From the NCBI RefSeq assembly GCF_036336025.1, contig NZ_JAYKKE010000001.1, positions 687,790-751,789 on the forward strand: a DNA stretch of 64,000 bases, in the 5' to 3' direction. The notes beneath the pieces are model-generated. The model did no database searches and was not told where the DNA came from. It saw only the letters and a list, made by a program, of their open reading frames with translations. This stretch comes from Stomatohabitans albus. Lineage in GTDB: Bacteria > Actinomycetota > Nitriliruptoria > Euzebyales > Euzebyaceae. The translations under genes and the position numbers were made by a program. Every line of letters begins with the position of its first letter. Position 1 is the stretch's first letter. Shown in pieces: positions 52,313 to 62,200 of the stretch.

Positions 52313-53326
52313 CTAGTCATACACGATGGCGGTGACGCTGCCATTTCTAATATCAATCCGTACAAATTCACCGGCTGGATCATCAGTGATGGAGCTATCG
52401 ACCGGAATCGAACGAATAGTACTGCTCCTATTGGTGATGGTGCCGTCTTCATATAGGCACACAAGGTCAAAATCCAACGCGCCTTGCCCTGGGTTCCAGA
52501 CATAGCCGTACCAGGAACCATCACGGAGTCGGGGTGTCCCTGGCGTACATCCGTTGCCAAGGGGCTTACCTCGATCCCCGACATCGGAGCTAGCTGAAGG
52601 TTGGGCAGATGGGTCAATGCTCACCGACGAACTCGGTGTAGGAATAGCGCTTGGTGTGGGGGTCGGGGTTGGTGTGGGGGTGGGGGTTGCTGTAGGAGAT
52701 GCTGTACGCGCCGCCTCCGCTGACGCACGTGCCCTGGCCTGCCGAAGTTCTTCTTCGCGTTGGGCGGCTTCGGCTCGTGCGCGCTGGGCTTCTTCTTGGG
52801 CTTTCTGGGCTTCTGAACGCGCAGCATTTCGCTCTGACTGTGCAGCCTCTAGCGCCTGTTGCTGAGTAGTTTTCGTAGCTTTATTCGTTTGAAAGAAGAT
52901 ATACCCACCGCCAATCAGAATGATCGCAATGAGCACACCGCTCAAGACAATCAGCCACCCATTAGCCGTAGTCGTGTATGTCGGTGATGATGGGATGTAG
53001 TCATTGCTATGAAATCCACCGTCATCTTCAGTATGTGACCCCATAAACCCGTCACCAAATGCCTGGTAACGATCATCGGGGTTGGCATGAATATCTCCGG
53101 CTGCGGCTTGTGGGTAAGGATCACCAGGTTGGAAATCTGTTTGATACGGCGGAGGCGTGGGATCAACAACCGTTGGCTCATCGGCTGGATTCGGGTGTGG
53201 TGTTGGCGGCGTGGTGTCTTGAAATGTCGGAAACGCCTCATTTGATTGGTCATGCTCTCCTTCTCGACGCTCACGTGATGCCGACTGCGCAGTCGGTTCG
53301 TCGGGGAAAGAAGAGGATTCATGCAT
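52313..53326 (-). CDS. Coiled-coil membrane protein of unknown family, paralog 1
   Basis: This 337-residue protein has a Pro/Asp/Ser-rich cytoplasmic part (about 1-120), a transmembrane helix (about 123-145), a charged coiled coil (about 150-205), a Pro-Thr repeat linker (TPTPTPTPTPTPS) and a C-terminal domain with GCTPGT, GSWYGYVWN and DFDLVCLYEDGTITN. The C-terminal domain recurs in the next gene. Function unknown. I chose the ATG at 53326. The linker is repeat-encoded and could vary in length between strains. Confidence 0.8.
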   Translation of the reverse strand: MHESSSFPDEPTAQSASRERREGEHDQSNEAFPTFQDTTPPTPHPNPADEPTVVDPTPPPYQTDFQPGDPYPQAAAGDIHANPDDRYQAFGDGFMGSHTEDDGGFHSNDYIPSSPTYTTTANGWLIVLSGVLIAIILIGGGYIFFQTNKATKTTQQQALEAAQSERNAARSEAQKAQEEAQRARAEAAQREEELRQARARASAEAARTASPTATPTPTPTPTPTPSAIPTPSSSVSIDPSAQPSASSDVGDRGKPLGNGCTPGTPRLRDGSWYGYVWNPGQGALDFDLVCLYEDGTITNRSSTIRSIPVDSSITDDPAGEFVRIDIRNGSVTAIVYD

Positions 53327-53478
53327 TACGACACCTGTCAACGGGCAACATACCTAGGCTAGAATTACACGCATTACGGTACCTTGGCGACGGGGTTTAG
53401 TTACGATGTGTACGCTGCGTATGCAACGCAATACCTTGCGGCCAACCTGCGGGTGATGGTTATCACGGTGTTCGGTTG

Positions 53479-54453
53479 TTAGGGGCCTTCAAGCCACAAG
53501 TTCGTAATGACACCATCAGAGACGACAATGCCTACAAAGGAGCCCTCGGGGTACTGAAAGCCATTGGCGTTCAGTACACGTAGTTTGCTGTTGTCATTGC
53601 GGATACGACCATCGGCGTACAAACACACAAGGTCAAACCTCATCGTGTCGTTGCCTTCGTCAGACGCAAATCCAAACCAGGTGCCATTGGGCAGATGATC
53701 CGTTTGGGGTGTACAACCACTCCCTAACAGCCCGGATGAACGCTGGGGTGGCCGTGCCTGTGGTGGTTTCCAATGTGAACCATTGGGTTGGGCTGGGGCC
53801 GCAGGTTCAACTGGTGTTGGTGTCACCGGCGGTATCGGTTGTGTGGCTGGCTGGGATGCCTGGGCCAACTGCTGTTCAAGAGCTTCTTCGCGTTGTTTCG
53901 CAGCTTCGGCAGCTGCTTGTTTTTCCGACTCTAACGCTATGTTTTCAGACTCAATACGAGCTTTTTCTCGTTCAGCTTCTTCTAACTTCGCTTGTTGTTC
54001 TGCTTTCACTGCTTGGTCGTTGAGGTAAAACCAATAACCACCACCGGCTATGACGATAAGCAACAAGCTACTGACAAGCCCTATCAGGATTTTTGATACC
54101 CCTTCACGAGCCGTCTCCGAACGTGGTTCTGGGTTCCCTATACGGGGTTCATGACCGACACCCATTTGGGTATAACCACCTGGTGTGAAAGGCGGGGTTG
54201 TTTCTTCTTGTTGAGGTTGTGGAGATGGCTCCCATGCCCAAGCGGTTGGATCATCAGTGGCCAGATGTTCTTCATCATAGGAAGGTAGTTCTGTTAGTGG
54301 CTCCTGTTGGTCACTCCGACGCTGGTGATCATCCGTACGTGGAGGTTGCGGTGTCGTTTCTGCTTGATGGCCAAAGGGGTCGAAGGCTGTGGGGTCATAT
54401 CCAGGTGGTAGTGACGGTCCATTGGTACGGTGCGGTGGCTGGGGCGTGCTCAT
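53479..54453 (-). CDS. Coiled-coil membrane protein of unknown family, paralog 2
   Basis: This 324-residue protein has the same layout as its neighbour: a Pro/Gln/Asp-rich cytoplasmic part (about 1-120), a transmembrane helix (about 121-143), a charged coiled coil (about 145-195), a Pro/Ala linker, and a C-terminal domain with GCTPQTD, NGTWFGFAS and RFDLVCLYADGRIRN. The domain's two cysteines are conserved in both and may form a disulfide outside the cell. I chose the ATG at 54453 with GAGGAA upstream. It lies 4 bases after the DUF5684 gene. Confidence 0.8.
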   Translation of the reverse strand: MSTPQPPHRTNGPSLPPGYDPTAFDPFGHQAETTPQPPRTDDHQRRSDQQEPLTELPSYDEEHLATDDPTAWAWEPSPQPQQEETTPPFTPGGYTQMGVGHEPRIGNPEPRSETAREGVSKILIGLVSSLLLIVIAGGGYWFYLNDQAVKAEQQAKLEEAEREKARIESENIALESEKQAAAEAAKQREEALEQQLAQASQPATQPIPPVTPTPVEPAAPAQPNGSHWKPPQARPPQRSSGLLGSGCTPQTDHLPNGTWFGFASDEGNDTMRFDLVCLYADGRIRNDNSKLRVLNANGFQYPEGSFVGIVVSDGVITNLWLEGP

Positions 54454-54457
54454 GCTT

Positions 54458-55291
54458 CTATTCCTCGTGTGATGCGGATACATCGTCTAGATGGGTGGCA
54501 TCAGGCTTAACACTGGAAACCGAGTCTGATCGCCCAATATCGGTGTTTGGGTGAGCCGGGACAGTGGGTTCGTATCGACGAGGAATTGAACCATAACCGA
54601 TACCAGACAGTGGTGGGGGAACCGGAATACTTTGGTTCGGACCTGGAATAAACAACCAAGGATCATGCATGAGCATTCGTTCATTGCGATGTGAGTAGGG
54701 ACCCTCATACCGAGTACCTGAACCAAAGGCGATGATGTAGGTCATGATAAGCGTAACCAGGCTGAGGATAGGAAGGACACCGGAATTAAAAAATATGCCG
54801 ATAAGGTCAGGTACTTCTTGCCTTAGCCCGCCAGTCACCATCTTGAATGGCAAGGTGACAATACTTGATCCTCCTGAGGCTCCCACTGCGCTGCCGGCCA
54901 ATATGGCGTAGATCAGTGAAAACCGTTTTCCTTGGCTATAGACGAGCGCTAAATCATAGGCCATCCACATGACGAGAAGGGAAGGTAATAGCCAGGTTGC
55001 GCCGCCAATGACTGGAATAAAGTTGAGTATGGATAATCCGATCGACAGCCCGAGTACTAGCCACGGATTTCGACCCGTAATTTTTGCTTGGACATAGGTA
55101 TTAACAAACGGAATCCAACCTTGCCATGCCGGATATCCAGCCCGTTGGAACAGCTTTCCCTTGGGGATACAACTGATGACATAGACGATGACGGCAATAA
55201 CCGCAAAAACAACAAGTAGCCCGGCCAGTATGGAAACGATCTGATTAAAGAGGCTGTCTACGGTGTTTTGAAGTTCTGACCCCGAGTCCAT
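54458..55291 (-). CDS. DUF5684-type membrane protein
   Basis: This 277-residue protein has about five hydrophobic helices and the motif AGYPAWQGWIPFVNTYVQ (about 52-69), which resembles DUF5684. The C-terminal 90 residues are polar and Pro-rich. The function is unknown. TGAGGAG lies before the ATG at 55291. It heads a minus-strand operon with the coiled-coil paralogs. Confidence 0.7.
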   Translation of the reverse strand: MDSGSELQNTVDSLFNQIVSILAGLLVVFAVIAVIVYVISCIPKGKLFQRAGYPAWQGWIPFVNTYVQAKITGRNPWLVLGLSIGLSILNFIPVIGGATWLLPSLLVMWMAYDLALVYSQGKRFSLIYAILAGSAVGASGGSSIVTLPFKMVTGGLRQEVPDLIGIFFNSGVLPILSLVTLIMTYIIAFGSGTRYEGPYSHRNERMLMHDPWLFIPGPNQSIPVPPPLSGIGYGSIPRRYEPTVPAHPNTDIGRSDSVSSVKPDATHLDDVSASHEE

Positions 55292-55455
55292 TCTAGGTTC
55301 TCCTCATCCTTCTAACGAATAGCCGTAGGCATCATATGCAATCCCTGAGAAAAGAAGAAACAGCCTGTTCACATTGTGATAGGAGTGCCCGGGTGTTCAT
55401 CGATAGGGGGCATAGGAACGTTCAGCCATCGCCCAGCTCACGATAGGCTCCAGGT

Positions 55456-56262
55456 ATGGAAATGCTTGTAACCGTTGAATGGTTGACCGAACACCTTGAC
55501 GAGGTGACGTGTATTGATGTTCGTTGCGGTGTATCCATGCCAGAAACCCGTACCCATGGCATACCCGGTGCGCGAACCTTAAATATCGACGAAGAAGGGT
55601 CGGACCAGTCAAGTGGCCTACCCCACACGATGCTGTCACCGCAAGCCTTTAAAACAGTCCTTCATCAAATGGGCATCCATGAAGGTGACACGATTGTGTG
55701 CTACGACGGCTACGGCATGTTTTGCGCCCCGAGAGCGTGGTGGATGTTGCGCTCGGCAGGTATTGCAGCAAAGGTTCTGAATGGGGGTCTACCTGCTTGG
55801 GAATCAGCTGGTCATCCTACGGCACCCCATCAGCCTAATCCCGGTGGCGGTACGATTAGCGTTCCAGACGCACTGGTTGGGTTCACCGATATGGCTGGTG
55901 TGCAAGCAGCCTTAGCTAATCCAGATACAACGGTTGTTGACGCACGGGCTACCGGTCGGTTTGAAGGTACGACCCCTGAGCCACGTGAGGGACTTACTTG
56001 TGGCCACATGCCAGGGGCAATCAATCTCCCATTCACCGATTTACTTGAAGATGGGTATCTGCGACCCGATGCCAGCGAGTATTTCATTACCATTTGTGGT
56101 GAACCTCACCCCCTGGTTACGTCATGTGGGTCAGGGGTTACCGCATCACTCTTAGCTATGGTTGCAGTCGGGGCGGGATATAACGATGTCCATGTCTATG
56201 ACGGTTCATGGGCAGAATATGGACAAACCGGACTGAATCTGGAAATAGTCCAGGGAACTTGA
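55456..56262 (+). CDS. Two-domain sulfurtransferase (SseA-like)
   Basis: This 268-residue protein has two rhodanese domains; the second carries the active-site loop CGSGVTA (C224). CGSGVTA is the pattern of 3-mercaptopyruvate sulfurtransferases rather than thiosulfate ones (CRKGVT). It moves sulfur to cyanide or thiols. ATG at 55456; CCAGG lies shortly upstream. Confidence 0.88.
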   Translation: MEMLVTVEWLTEHLDEVTCIDVRCGVSMPETRTHGIPGARTLNIDEEGSDQSSGLPHTMLSPQAFKTVLHQMGIHEGDTIVCYDGYGMFCAPRAWWMLRSAGIAAKVLNGGLPAWESAGHPTAPHQPNPGGGTISVPDALVGFTDMAGVQAALANPDTTVVDARATGRFEGTTPEPREGLTCGHMPGAINLPFTDLLEDGYLRPDASEYFITICGEPHPLVTSCGSGVTASLLAMVAVGAGYNDVHVYDGSWAEYGQTGLNLEIVQGT

Positions 56263-56265
56263 AAA

Positions 56266-56321
56266 AAGGTAAGCGCATAGAGGCAACAATATGCAAAAAA
56301 GAGCTGCTACCCGCTTACCTT
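56266..56321. repeat. Long-spaced inverted repeat between sulfurtransferase gene and hspR
   Basis: AAGGTAAGCG (56266-56275) and CGCTTACCTT (56312-56321) are perfect 10-base complements. An inner GCATA/TATGC pair extends the fold. It lies 3 bases after a plus-strand stop and 25 bases from the hspR stop, so it may be a bidirectional terminator. Confidence 0.5.
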
Positions 56322-56345
56322 AATGGCGGAATGGGGCCTCTCGAC

Positions 56346-56738
56346 CTAATAGCGTCTAATCCGCTTTGCTGGCTCGATTGCCGGAGGATTCCACACAACA
56401 ATTTCTGTTGATGTGTGGCGGCTAGCTTCACGATGTGCCCTTGCTGCTTCACGGCGGGCATCGTCAACCGCAGCTCGGGCTACCTTGAGTTCGTTTTCAA
56501 GGTCTTCAATGCGATCTTGGAGTTCAAGAATGCGCATAACGCCGGCCAAGTTAATGCCTTCGTCTTGAGTGAGGGTTTGAATAAGGCGAACACGATCAAC
56601 GTCTGCTTGAGAATAGCGGCGCGTACCACCAGCGGAACGGGTTGGGTTGATAAGCCCCTTGCGTTCGTAGGTGCGCAAGGTTTGCGGGTGCACGCCGGTC
56701 AGTTCAGCCGCAACACTGATAATGAATAAGCCGATCAT
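56346..56738 (-). CDS. hspR: Heat-shock repressor HspR (MerR family)
   Basis: This 130-residue protein has a MerR-type winged helix (VAAELTGVHPQTLRTYERKGLINPTRSAGGTRRYS, about residues 9-43 in segments) and a coiled coil (about 70-105). HspR represses the dnaK operon by binding the HAIR inverted repeat with DnaK as corepressor. The last gene of dnaK-grpE-dnaJ-hspR, overlapping dnaJ by four bases. Confidence 0.94.
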   Translation of the reverse strand: MIGLFIISVAAELTGVHPQTLRTYERKGLINPTRSAGGTRRYSQADVDRVRLIQTLTQDEGINLAGVMRILELQDRIEDLENELKVARAAVDDARREAARAHREASRHTSTEIVVWNPPAIEPAKRIRRY

Positions 56739-57934
56739 TTGCCGTCACCTCCTTGCGTAGTTCGATTTCGTTCTACCGCACGGCGCAGCGATGCGCGTGG
56801 GTCAGACTTGTCGGTTTGAGCAAAGTCCTCAATCAGTTTCTTTTGTGTTTTGCTGAGGTTCTGGGGAACGGTCAACTGCACGGTAACGAGCATGTCTCCA
56901 CGTTCATCTCCAGACCCGTTGTAAACCCCTCGATTACGAATCCGAAGGACCTTTCCAGACGCGGTACCTGGGCTGATTTTGACCGTGACATCCCCATCTG
57001 GGGTTGGCACGGCGACGTTTCCACCAAGATTTGCTTCAGCAAAACTGATGGGCAAGGTCATCGTCAGGTTATTTCCGTCACGGCTCCACACCGGGTGTTC
57101 ACTCACATGGACATTGACAAATAGATCTCCTGCCGGTCCACCATTGCGGCCAGGTTCACCTTTACCCTTCAAGCGTACGACTTGACCATCTTTCACCCCA
57201 CGTGGTAATCGTGCTTTGAGGGTACGAGGTCGGTTTTCAACCCCTGACCCAGCACAACGGGTGCATGGTTCCTTGATGATCGTGCCACGCCCCATGCAGG
57301 TACGGCAGGTCGATGAAAAGCCAAACATGCCTTGGTTGTCAGTAATCACACTGGCACCATTGCATTCGGGGCATGTTTCTGGACTTGTTCCGGGTTGGGC
57401 TCCTGAGCCTTTGCAGGCCGAACAGGTTGCCGACCCACTCAACCGTAAGGTTACGGTTACACCGGCGAGGGCATCCTCAAAGTTCAGATTGACATTGGTT
57501 TCAACATCGCCACCTTTTCGCGGGGCATTTGTAGCCGTACTGGTTCGAGTGCTTGCTCGTCCAGTACTCGTTCCACCGATGTGGGCATCCCCCATGATGG
57601 AAGAAAGTAAGTCATCGATGTCAAAGTTCACAGCCTGTCCACGACGGCTAAAACCAGTGCCCATCCCGCCGGTACGCCGTGCACCAGCACTGAACGGACT
57701 TGACGCCATGCGCCGGATTTGATCGTATTCAGCTCGTGAGTCTTTGTTACTCAATACGTCATACGCAGCCGAAATGGTTTTGAATCGCTCATCGGCATCT
57801 GACTCGGTGCTGGTATCGGGATGATACTTACGGGCCAGTTTCCGGTAGGCCTTGCGGATGTCTTCCTCAGTGGCACTTGCACTGACACCGAGATCTTTAT
57901 AAAAGTCCTTCTCTACCCAATCTGCTTGGGCCAT
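56735..57934 (-). CDS. dnaJ: Chaperone DnaJ
   Basis: This 399-residue type I J-protein has a J domain with HPD in YRKLARKYHPDT, a Gly/Ser/Arg-rich linker, four CxxC-type zinc motifs (CSACKGSG, CPECNG, CRTCMGRG, CTRCAGSG) and a substrate-binding C-terminal part. It stimulates DnaK ATPase and delivers clients. GGAGG precedes the ATG at 57934. Confidence 0.96.
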   Translation of the reverse strand: MAQADWVEKDFYKDLGVSASATEEDIRKAYRKLARKYHPDTSTESDADERFKTISAAYDVLSNKDSRAEYDQIRRMASSPFSAGARRTGGMGTGFSRRGQAVNFDIDDLLSSIMGDAHIGGTSTGRASTRTSTATNAPRKGGDVETNVNLNFEDALAGVTVTLRLSGSATCSACKGSGAQPGTSPETCPECNGASVITDNQGMFGFSSTCRTCMGRGTIIKEPCTRCAGSGVENRPRTLKARLPRGVKDGQVVRLKGKGEPGRNGGPAGDLFVNVHVSEHPVWSRDGNNLTMTLPISFAEANLGGNVAVPTPDGDVTVKISPGTASGKVLRIRNRGVYNGSGDERGDMLVTVQLTVPQNLSKTQKKLIEDFAQTDKSDPRASLRRAVERNRTTQGGDGK

Positions 57935-58034
57935 AGCGATCCTCCTTTCGGGTATCTGGGGTGGTGATCCATGTGATGTGTAATGAAGGGTTAACGATCA
58001 CTCAGTAATAACATCAAGTGCGAATGATGAATAG

Positions 58035-58062
58035 CAGCCAGGATGCACCGACACCCTGGCTG
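58035..58062 (-). promoter_or_regulatory. Hairpin between grpE and dnaJ
   Basis: CAGCCAGG (58035-58042) pairs with CCTGGCTG (58055-58062). It lies 8 bases beyond the grpE stop. No T-run follows, so it may be an attenuator or RNA-processing element rather than a full terminator. Confidence 0.4.
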
Positions 58063-58070
58063 ACGTGTTC

Positions 58071-58724
58071 TTAGTTAATGACACGTACGGTTGCAGCGCG
58101 AAGCAGCTGGCCTTTGTACATCCAACCAGTACGGAGTACATCAATGACCTCAGGAACCTCACGGTCTTGGTCATCCTCTTCAGCATGAACCGCTTCGTGG
58201 ATATTGGGGTCAAAGGTTGAACCTACACCAGGCACGGCTTCCAATCCGCTTTGCTTGAGTGCATTCAATAACTGGTTATGAACAAGCTGAACGCCTTTGG
58301 CCATTTGCTCATCATTACTCTGTTCAGCCGCAGCCAAAGCCATTTCAAAGCTATCGAGCACATCTACGAGATTGGCCGCCAATGCTGCCGCACCACGATC
58401 ACGGGCTTCAGCGACCTCACGCACTCGCCGCTTATTCAAATTGTCATAATCGGCTCGTGCACGAATCAGCTGGTCACGCAATTCAGCCACTTCTGCTTCA
58501 AGGGCATCCACAGGTTCTGAGTGCGCCTCTTCAGCGGCCTCCTCTGCGGTTACCTCTGACTCATCAGATACAACGGATTCAACCTCTGGATTGGGAACAG
58601 CTACCGGCTCATCACCACGTTCAGTGTCGTCGTAATCAGTCGGTTGGGCATCGACAGGGGGATCGGCTTGAGCCGACGCCCCCACCTCAGCCTCATCGGG
58701 GGTGGGGGTGTCGTTTAAGCTCAC
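58071..58724 (-). CDS. grpE: Nucleotide exchange factor GrpE
   Basis: This 217-residue protein has an acidic disordered N-terminus (about 1-70), a long coiled coil ([21 protein letters not shown]) and the GrpE core with [10 protein letters not shown] and [16 protein letters not shown]. It removes ADP from DnaK. Its ATG overlaps the dnaK stop by four bases. Confidence 0.95.
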   Translation of the reverse strand: MSLNDTPTPDEAEVGASAQADPPVDAQPTDYDDTERGDEPVAVPNPEVESVVSDESEVTAEEAAEEAHSEPVDALEAEVAELRDQLIRARADYDNLNKRRVREVAEARDRGAAALAANLVDVLDSFEMALAAAEQSNDEQMAKGVQLVHNQLLNALKQSGLEAVPGVGSTFDPNIHEAVHAEEDDQDREVPEVIDVLRTGWMYKGQLLRAATVRVIN

Positions 58725-60562
58725 TTCTCTTCGTCCTCTTCGTCAATGACTTCAGCATCAACGATATTTTCATCGTCAACGGTGTCAGTGCTTGGTCCTG
58801 GTGCTGGCTCTTCGTTCTGAGCGGCACCTGCGGCGTACAACGCCTGGCCAACATCCTGGCTGGCCTTGGTCAGCGGAGCCATTGCATCTTTGATGGCATC
58901 GACATCATCACCATCTAAGGCATCACGCATCTGCTTTTGGGCGTCTTCCAAGGCCGTCTTTAACTCATCGCTCACCTTATCGCCATTTTCCTTCAACAGC
59001 GTTTCGGTCTGGAAGAGCAAACTATCAGCCTGGTTGCGAACCTCAGCGGCTTCCTTCGCACGACGGTCTTCATCGGCAAAGCGCTCTGCATCAGCGATCA
59101 TCTTGTCGATCTCTTCACGCGGGAGGGCGCTATTGCCCGTGATCGTGACCTTCTGTTCCTTGCCAGTGGCCTTATCCTTGGCGCTCACGTTCACAATACC
59201 GTTCGCGTCGATATCGAAGGTGACCTCAATCTGTGGGGTATTCCGTGGCATAGGTGGAATACCGTCAAGCACAAACTTCCCAAGGGAGTTGTTATAGGCA
59301 GCCATTTCGCGTTCACCCTGCAATACGTTGATCTCGACTTGGCTCTGGTTGTCCGCACTCGTCGTAAAGATCTCAGAGTGGCGGGTAGGAATCGTTGTAT
59401 TGCGTTCAATCATCTTGGTCATGATGCCGCCCTTGGTTTCAACACCCAAGGAAAGCGGGGTCACGTCAAGCAGCAGCACGTCCTTTACCTCACCGCGTAA
59501 CACACCGGCTTGCAGCGCTGCACCGACGGCCACAACCTCATCCGGGTTGACGCCCTTATTCGGCTCCTTACCGCCAGTCAATTCACGGACCAAATCGGCA
59601 ACGGCCGGCATACGCGTAGACCCACCGACAAGAATGACGGAATCAATATCACTTGAGCTGATACCAGCGTCCTTGATGGCCTGTTCAAAGGGGGCACGGG
59701 TGCGCTTTAACAGGTCAGCCGTCATGTTCTGGAATGCCGAACGGGTCAGGGTCATTTCCAAGTGCAGCGGACCGTTTTCGTTTGCCGTAATGAAGGGCAA
59801 GTTAATGGTGGTTTGCTGGGCGCTGGATAGTTCCTTCTTGGCGGCTTCAGCAGCTTCCTTTAAGCGCTGGCGAGCCATCTTGTCACCGCTCAGGTCAACA
59901 CCATTCGTGTTCTTGAACTCCTTGACCATCCAATCAATGATGGCTTGGTCCCAGTCATCACCACCAAGGCGAGTATCACCAGAGGTTGACTTCACCTCAA
60001 ACACACCGTCAGCGATTTCAAGAACAGAAACGTCAAACGTACCGCCACCCAAGTCGTATACGAGAACGGTTTGTTCATCCTTCTCGTTATCCAGCCCGTA
60101 GGCCAACGCGGCTGCTGTGGGTTCGTTCACAATACGAAGTACGTTCAAACCTGCGATTTCGCCGGCTTCTTTGGTGGCCTGACGTTCAGCGTCACCGAAG
60201 TACGCCGGAACGGTAATGACTGCATCAGTTACATTTTCACCAAGGTAGTCTTCGGCGTCACGCTTCAACTTGGCCAAAATAAGTGCACTGATCTGCTGGG
60301 GGGTATAGGTCTTACCGTCAATATCGGTCGTCCAATCGGTCCCCATATGGCGCTTTACCGACGCAATCGTGCGATCAGGATTAGTTACTGCCTGACGTTT
60401 GGCGACTTCACCGATCAGTGGTTCACCTGTTTTTGAGAACCCAACAACAGATGGGGTGGTGCGGGCGCCTTCGGCGTTTTGGATAACCGTGGGCTCGCCA
60501 CCTTCAAGAATGGAGACAACGGAGTTCGTGGTCCCTAAGTCAATACCTACAGCCTTAGCCAT
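58721..60562 (-). CDS. dnaK: Chaperone DnaK (Hsp70)
   Basis: This 613-residue Hsp70 has [27 protein letters not shown] and [10 protein letters not shown] in the ATPase domain, then the substrate domain with [16 protein letters not shown] and an acidic tail ending in DEEDEEK. It is the main ATP-driven folding chaperone and first gene of the operon. AAAGG precedes the ATG. The promoter region (60563-60748) has no consensus HAIR site that I could find. Confidence 0.98.
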   Translation of the reverse strand: MAKAVGIDLGTTNSVVSILEGGEPTVIQNAEGARTTPSVVGFSKTGEPLIGEVAKRQAVTNPDRTIASVKRHMGTDWTTDIDGKTYTPQQISALILAKLKRDAEDYLGENVTDAVITVPAYFGDAERQATKEAGEIAGLNVLRIVNEPTAAALAYGLDNEKDEQTVLVYDLGGGTFDVSVLEIADGVFEVKSTSGDTRLGGDDWDQAIIDWMVKEFKNTNGVDLSGDKMARQRLKEAAEAAKKELSSAQQTTINLPFITANENGPLHLEMTLTRSAFQNMTADLLKRTRAPFEQAIKDAGISSSDIDSVILVGGSTRMPAVADLVRELTGGKEPNKGVNPDEVVAVGAALQAGVLRGEVKDVLLLDVTPLSLGVETKGGIMTKMIERNTTIPTRHSEIFTTSADNQSQVEINVLQGEREMAAYNNSLGKFVLDGIPPMPRNTPQIEVTFDIDANGIVNVSAKDKATGKEQKVTITGNSALPREEIDKMIADAERFADEDRRAKEAAEVRNQADSLLFQTETLLKENGDKVSDELKTALEDAQKQMRDALDGDDVDAIKDAMAPLTKASQDVGQALYAAGAAQNEEPAPGPSTDTVDDENIVDAEVIDEEDEEK

Positions 60563-60748
60563 GATGAAAACCTTTCTGCAATGGGGAAGATGAAAATCTG
60601 ATTGCTAGGCGCTCAATGTTACGTCACATTTCAAACTTGTCACCATATTTGATAGTAAGACGCTCATATTTATTTACTCTTGATGATGAGGTTGTTGGGG
60701 CGTGCTGAAAACCGTTGACCTATCAGCAGATTCGCCTACACTCTCACG

Positions 60749-61681
60749 ATGGAGCCTGATCGAAATGAGGATGAAATCGTCGACAAATCGACGATGGATC
60801 CATCTCATCCAACCCCACCTCAGGGTTTCCCCCGGGTCGTTGCCGCCTATGACCAGGCTGAAGAAGATGATGAGCTTGTGCAGGCAATGGACGAAGACCC
60901 GGACACGGCTGAACAAGACATTGATGATGCCGCTTCAGCAGATGATGCCGGTCCAGTATTTGACAGTACCTACCAGCCCAAGCGCACCCCGACGAAACAA
61001 ACGCGAGAGGTTCCCTTTTGGGCCTGGCTTGCCATTCCGGTCGCACTCGTCGTCGGCATCATTGCAGTACTCGTCTTTCGTCCCGTTGAGACGTTGTTAC
61101 CACCTGGAGATGACCAAACCGTTGCCGAACCCTCAACCCGGGCTGATGGAACCAGTTCATCAGAGCGTGACAGTGGGGACGCACCGTTACCACTTACGAC
61201 ACCTGCCCCGCCAGGTAGATTCCAGGCGGTTGGATTGGCCGTCTTTTCTGGCCCGGATGATATTCAAATCAACCCTGGTTCAGTGGTGACCCCCGATACC
61301 CGACTCACCTTCCGATTGTCCTATAACGGTGCCCAACTCAAGGATGAGGTAACCGTGAAATGGGAAGTTAATGACCGCTCCTGGGGGTCAGAGACGGTGC
61401 ATCTCAACCCCTGGACAACGAGCCAGTCCTTTACCCGCGAGCGCCCAGAATCCGGTTGGCCAGAGGGACGATACCGCTTGACGGTGCTGCATGATGACAC
61501 CGAGGTCAGCAGTATTTTCTTTGAAGTGAATCCAACCGGACAACCCGCTGATCCAAGCACGGTTACCTTCCCTGCTGAAGGTGAGGCTGAAGGCGGTGCG
61601 GGCAGCAGCGTTGAAGGCAGCACCTCAAGTTCAGAGTTTAGTTTTCCAGGGAATAGCGATTCCCCCGCACCATCACAATAG
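60749..61681 (+). CDS. Single-pass membrane protein with acidic cytoplasmic part
   Basis: This 310-residue protein has an acidic, disordered cytoplasmic part (about 1-85), a transmembrane helix (FWAWLAIPVALVVGIIAVLVF, about 90-110), a Ser/Thr/Pro-rich linker, an extracellular beta-sandwich-like domain (about 155-265, VGLAVFSGPDDI to SSIFFEVNPTG) and a Ser/Gly-rich end. No named family is recognised. Divergent from dnaK. Confidence 0.75.
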   Translation: MEPDRNEDEIVDKSTMDPSHPTPPQGFPRVVAAYDQAEEDDELVQAMDEDPDTAEQDIDDAASADDAGPVFDSTYQPKRTPTKQTREVPFWAWLAIPVALVVGIIAVLVFRPVETLLPPGDDQTVAEPSTRADGTSSSERDSGDAPLPLTTPAPPGRFQAVGLAVFSGPDDIQINPGSVVTPDTRLTFRLSYNGAQLKDEVTVKWEVNDRSWGSETVHLNPWTTSQSFTRERPESGWPEGRYRLTVLHDDTEVSSIFFEVNPTGQPADPSTVTFPAEGEAEGGAGSSVEGSTSSSEFSFPGNSDSPAPSQ

Positions 61682-61690
61682 GAAGAAGTA

Positions 61691-62200
61691 ATGACCTTAT
61701 TTGCTGTAACTGCCGTTGGAGCAGACCGCCCAGGCATTGTCGCGGCAGTCGCAAATGCCCTTGAGTCTGTTAACGGGAATATCGAAGATGCAGCCATGCA
61801 AGCGCTTGGCGGCCAGTTTGCGATCAGCCTGTTAGTGAATGTGGACGCAGATGCACAAACCTTGCGGGACACACTGGAGCGTGCCGCTAGTGGATTGGTA
61901 CTCACCGTTTCAGAAGCACAGACTCAAGAACGTGCCGCTTCTCCAACCCATCTTTTCACGATTTATGGGGCAGACCGGCCAGGTCTCGTTGGCACCGCTG
62001 CGGCAGTACTATTCGCGCGTGGTGCCAATGTGACGAACCTACAATCGCGCATTTTGCCCGCCGATAAACCCATATATGTGATGGCCTTTGAGGTAAGCCT
62101 GCCAGAGGGCACCGACGGGGAAGCTATCTGCGACATTATTCGAGATGCAATGCCAGGGGTTCAAGCAAGTGTTAACACACTGGAAAGGACACAGCTCTAA
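61691..62200 (+). CDS. Two-ACT-domain protein (GcvR-like)
   Basis: This 169-residue protein has two ACT domains, starting FAVTAVGADRPGIVAAVANAL and LFTIYGADRPGLVGTAAAV. Such GcvR-type proteins bind amino acids and regulate metabolism. GGAAG lies before the ATG. Its stop overlaps the def start (TAATG). Confidence 0.85.
   Translation: MTLFAVTAVGADRPGIVAAVANALESVNGNIEDAAMQALGGQFAISLLVNVDADAQTLRDTLERAASGLVLTVSEAQTQERAASPTHLFTIYGADRPGLVGTAAAVLFARGANVTNLQSRILPADKPIYVMAFEVSLPEGTDGEAICDIIRDAMPGVQASVNTLERTQL

Noticed and set aside
60563-60748. HAIR operator for HspR
   Set aside because: Only scattered half-like words (for example ACTCTTGA) are seen; spacing and symmetry do not fit.
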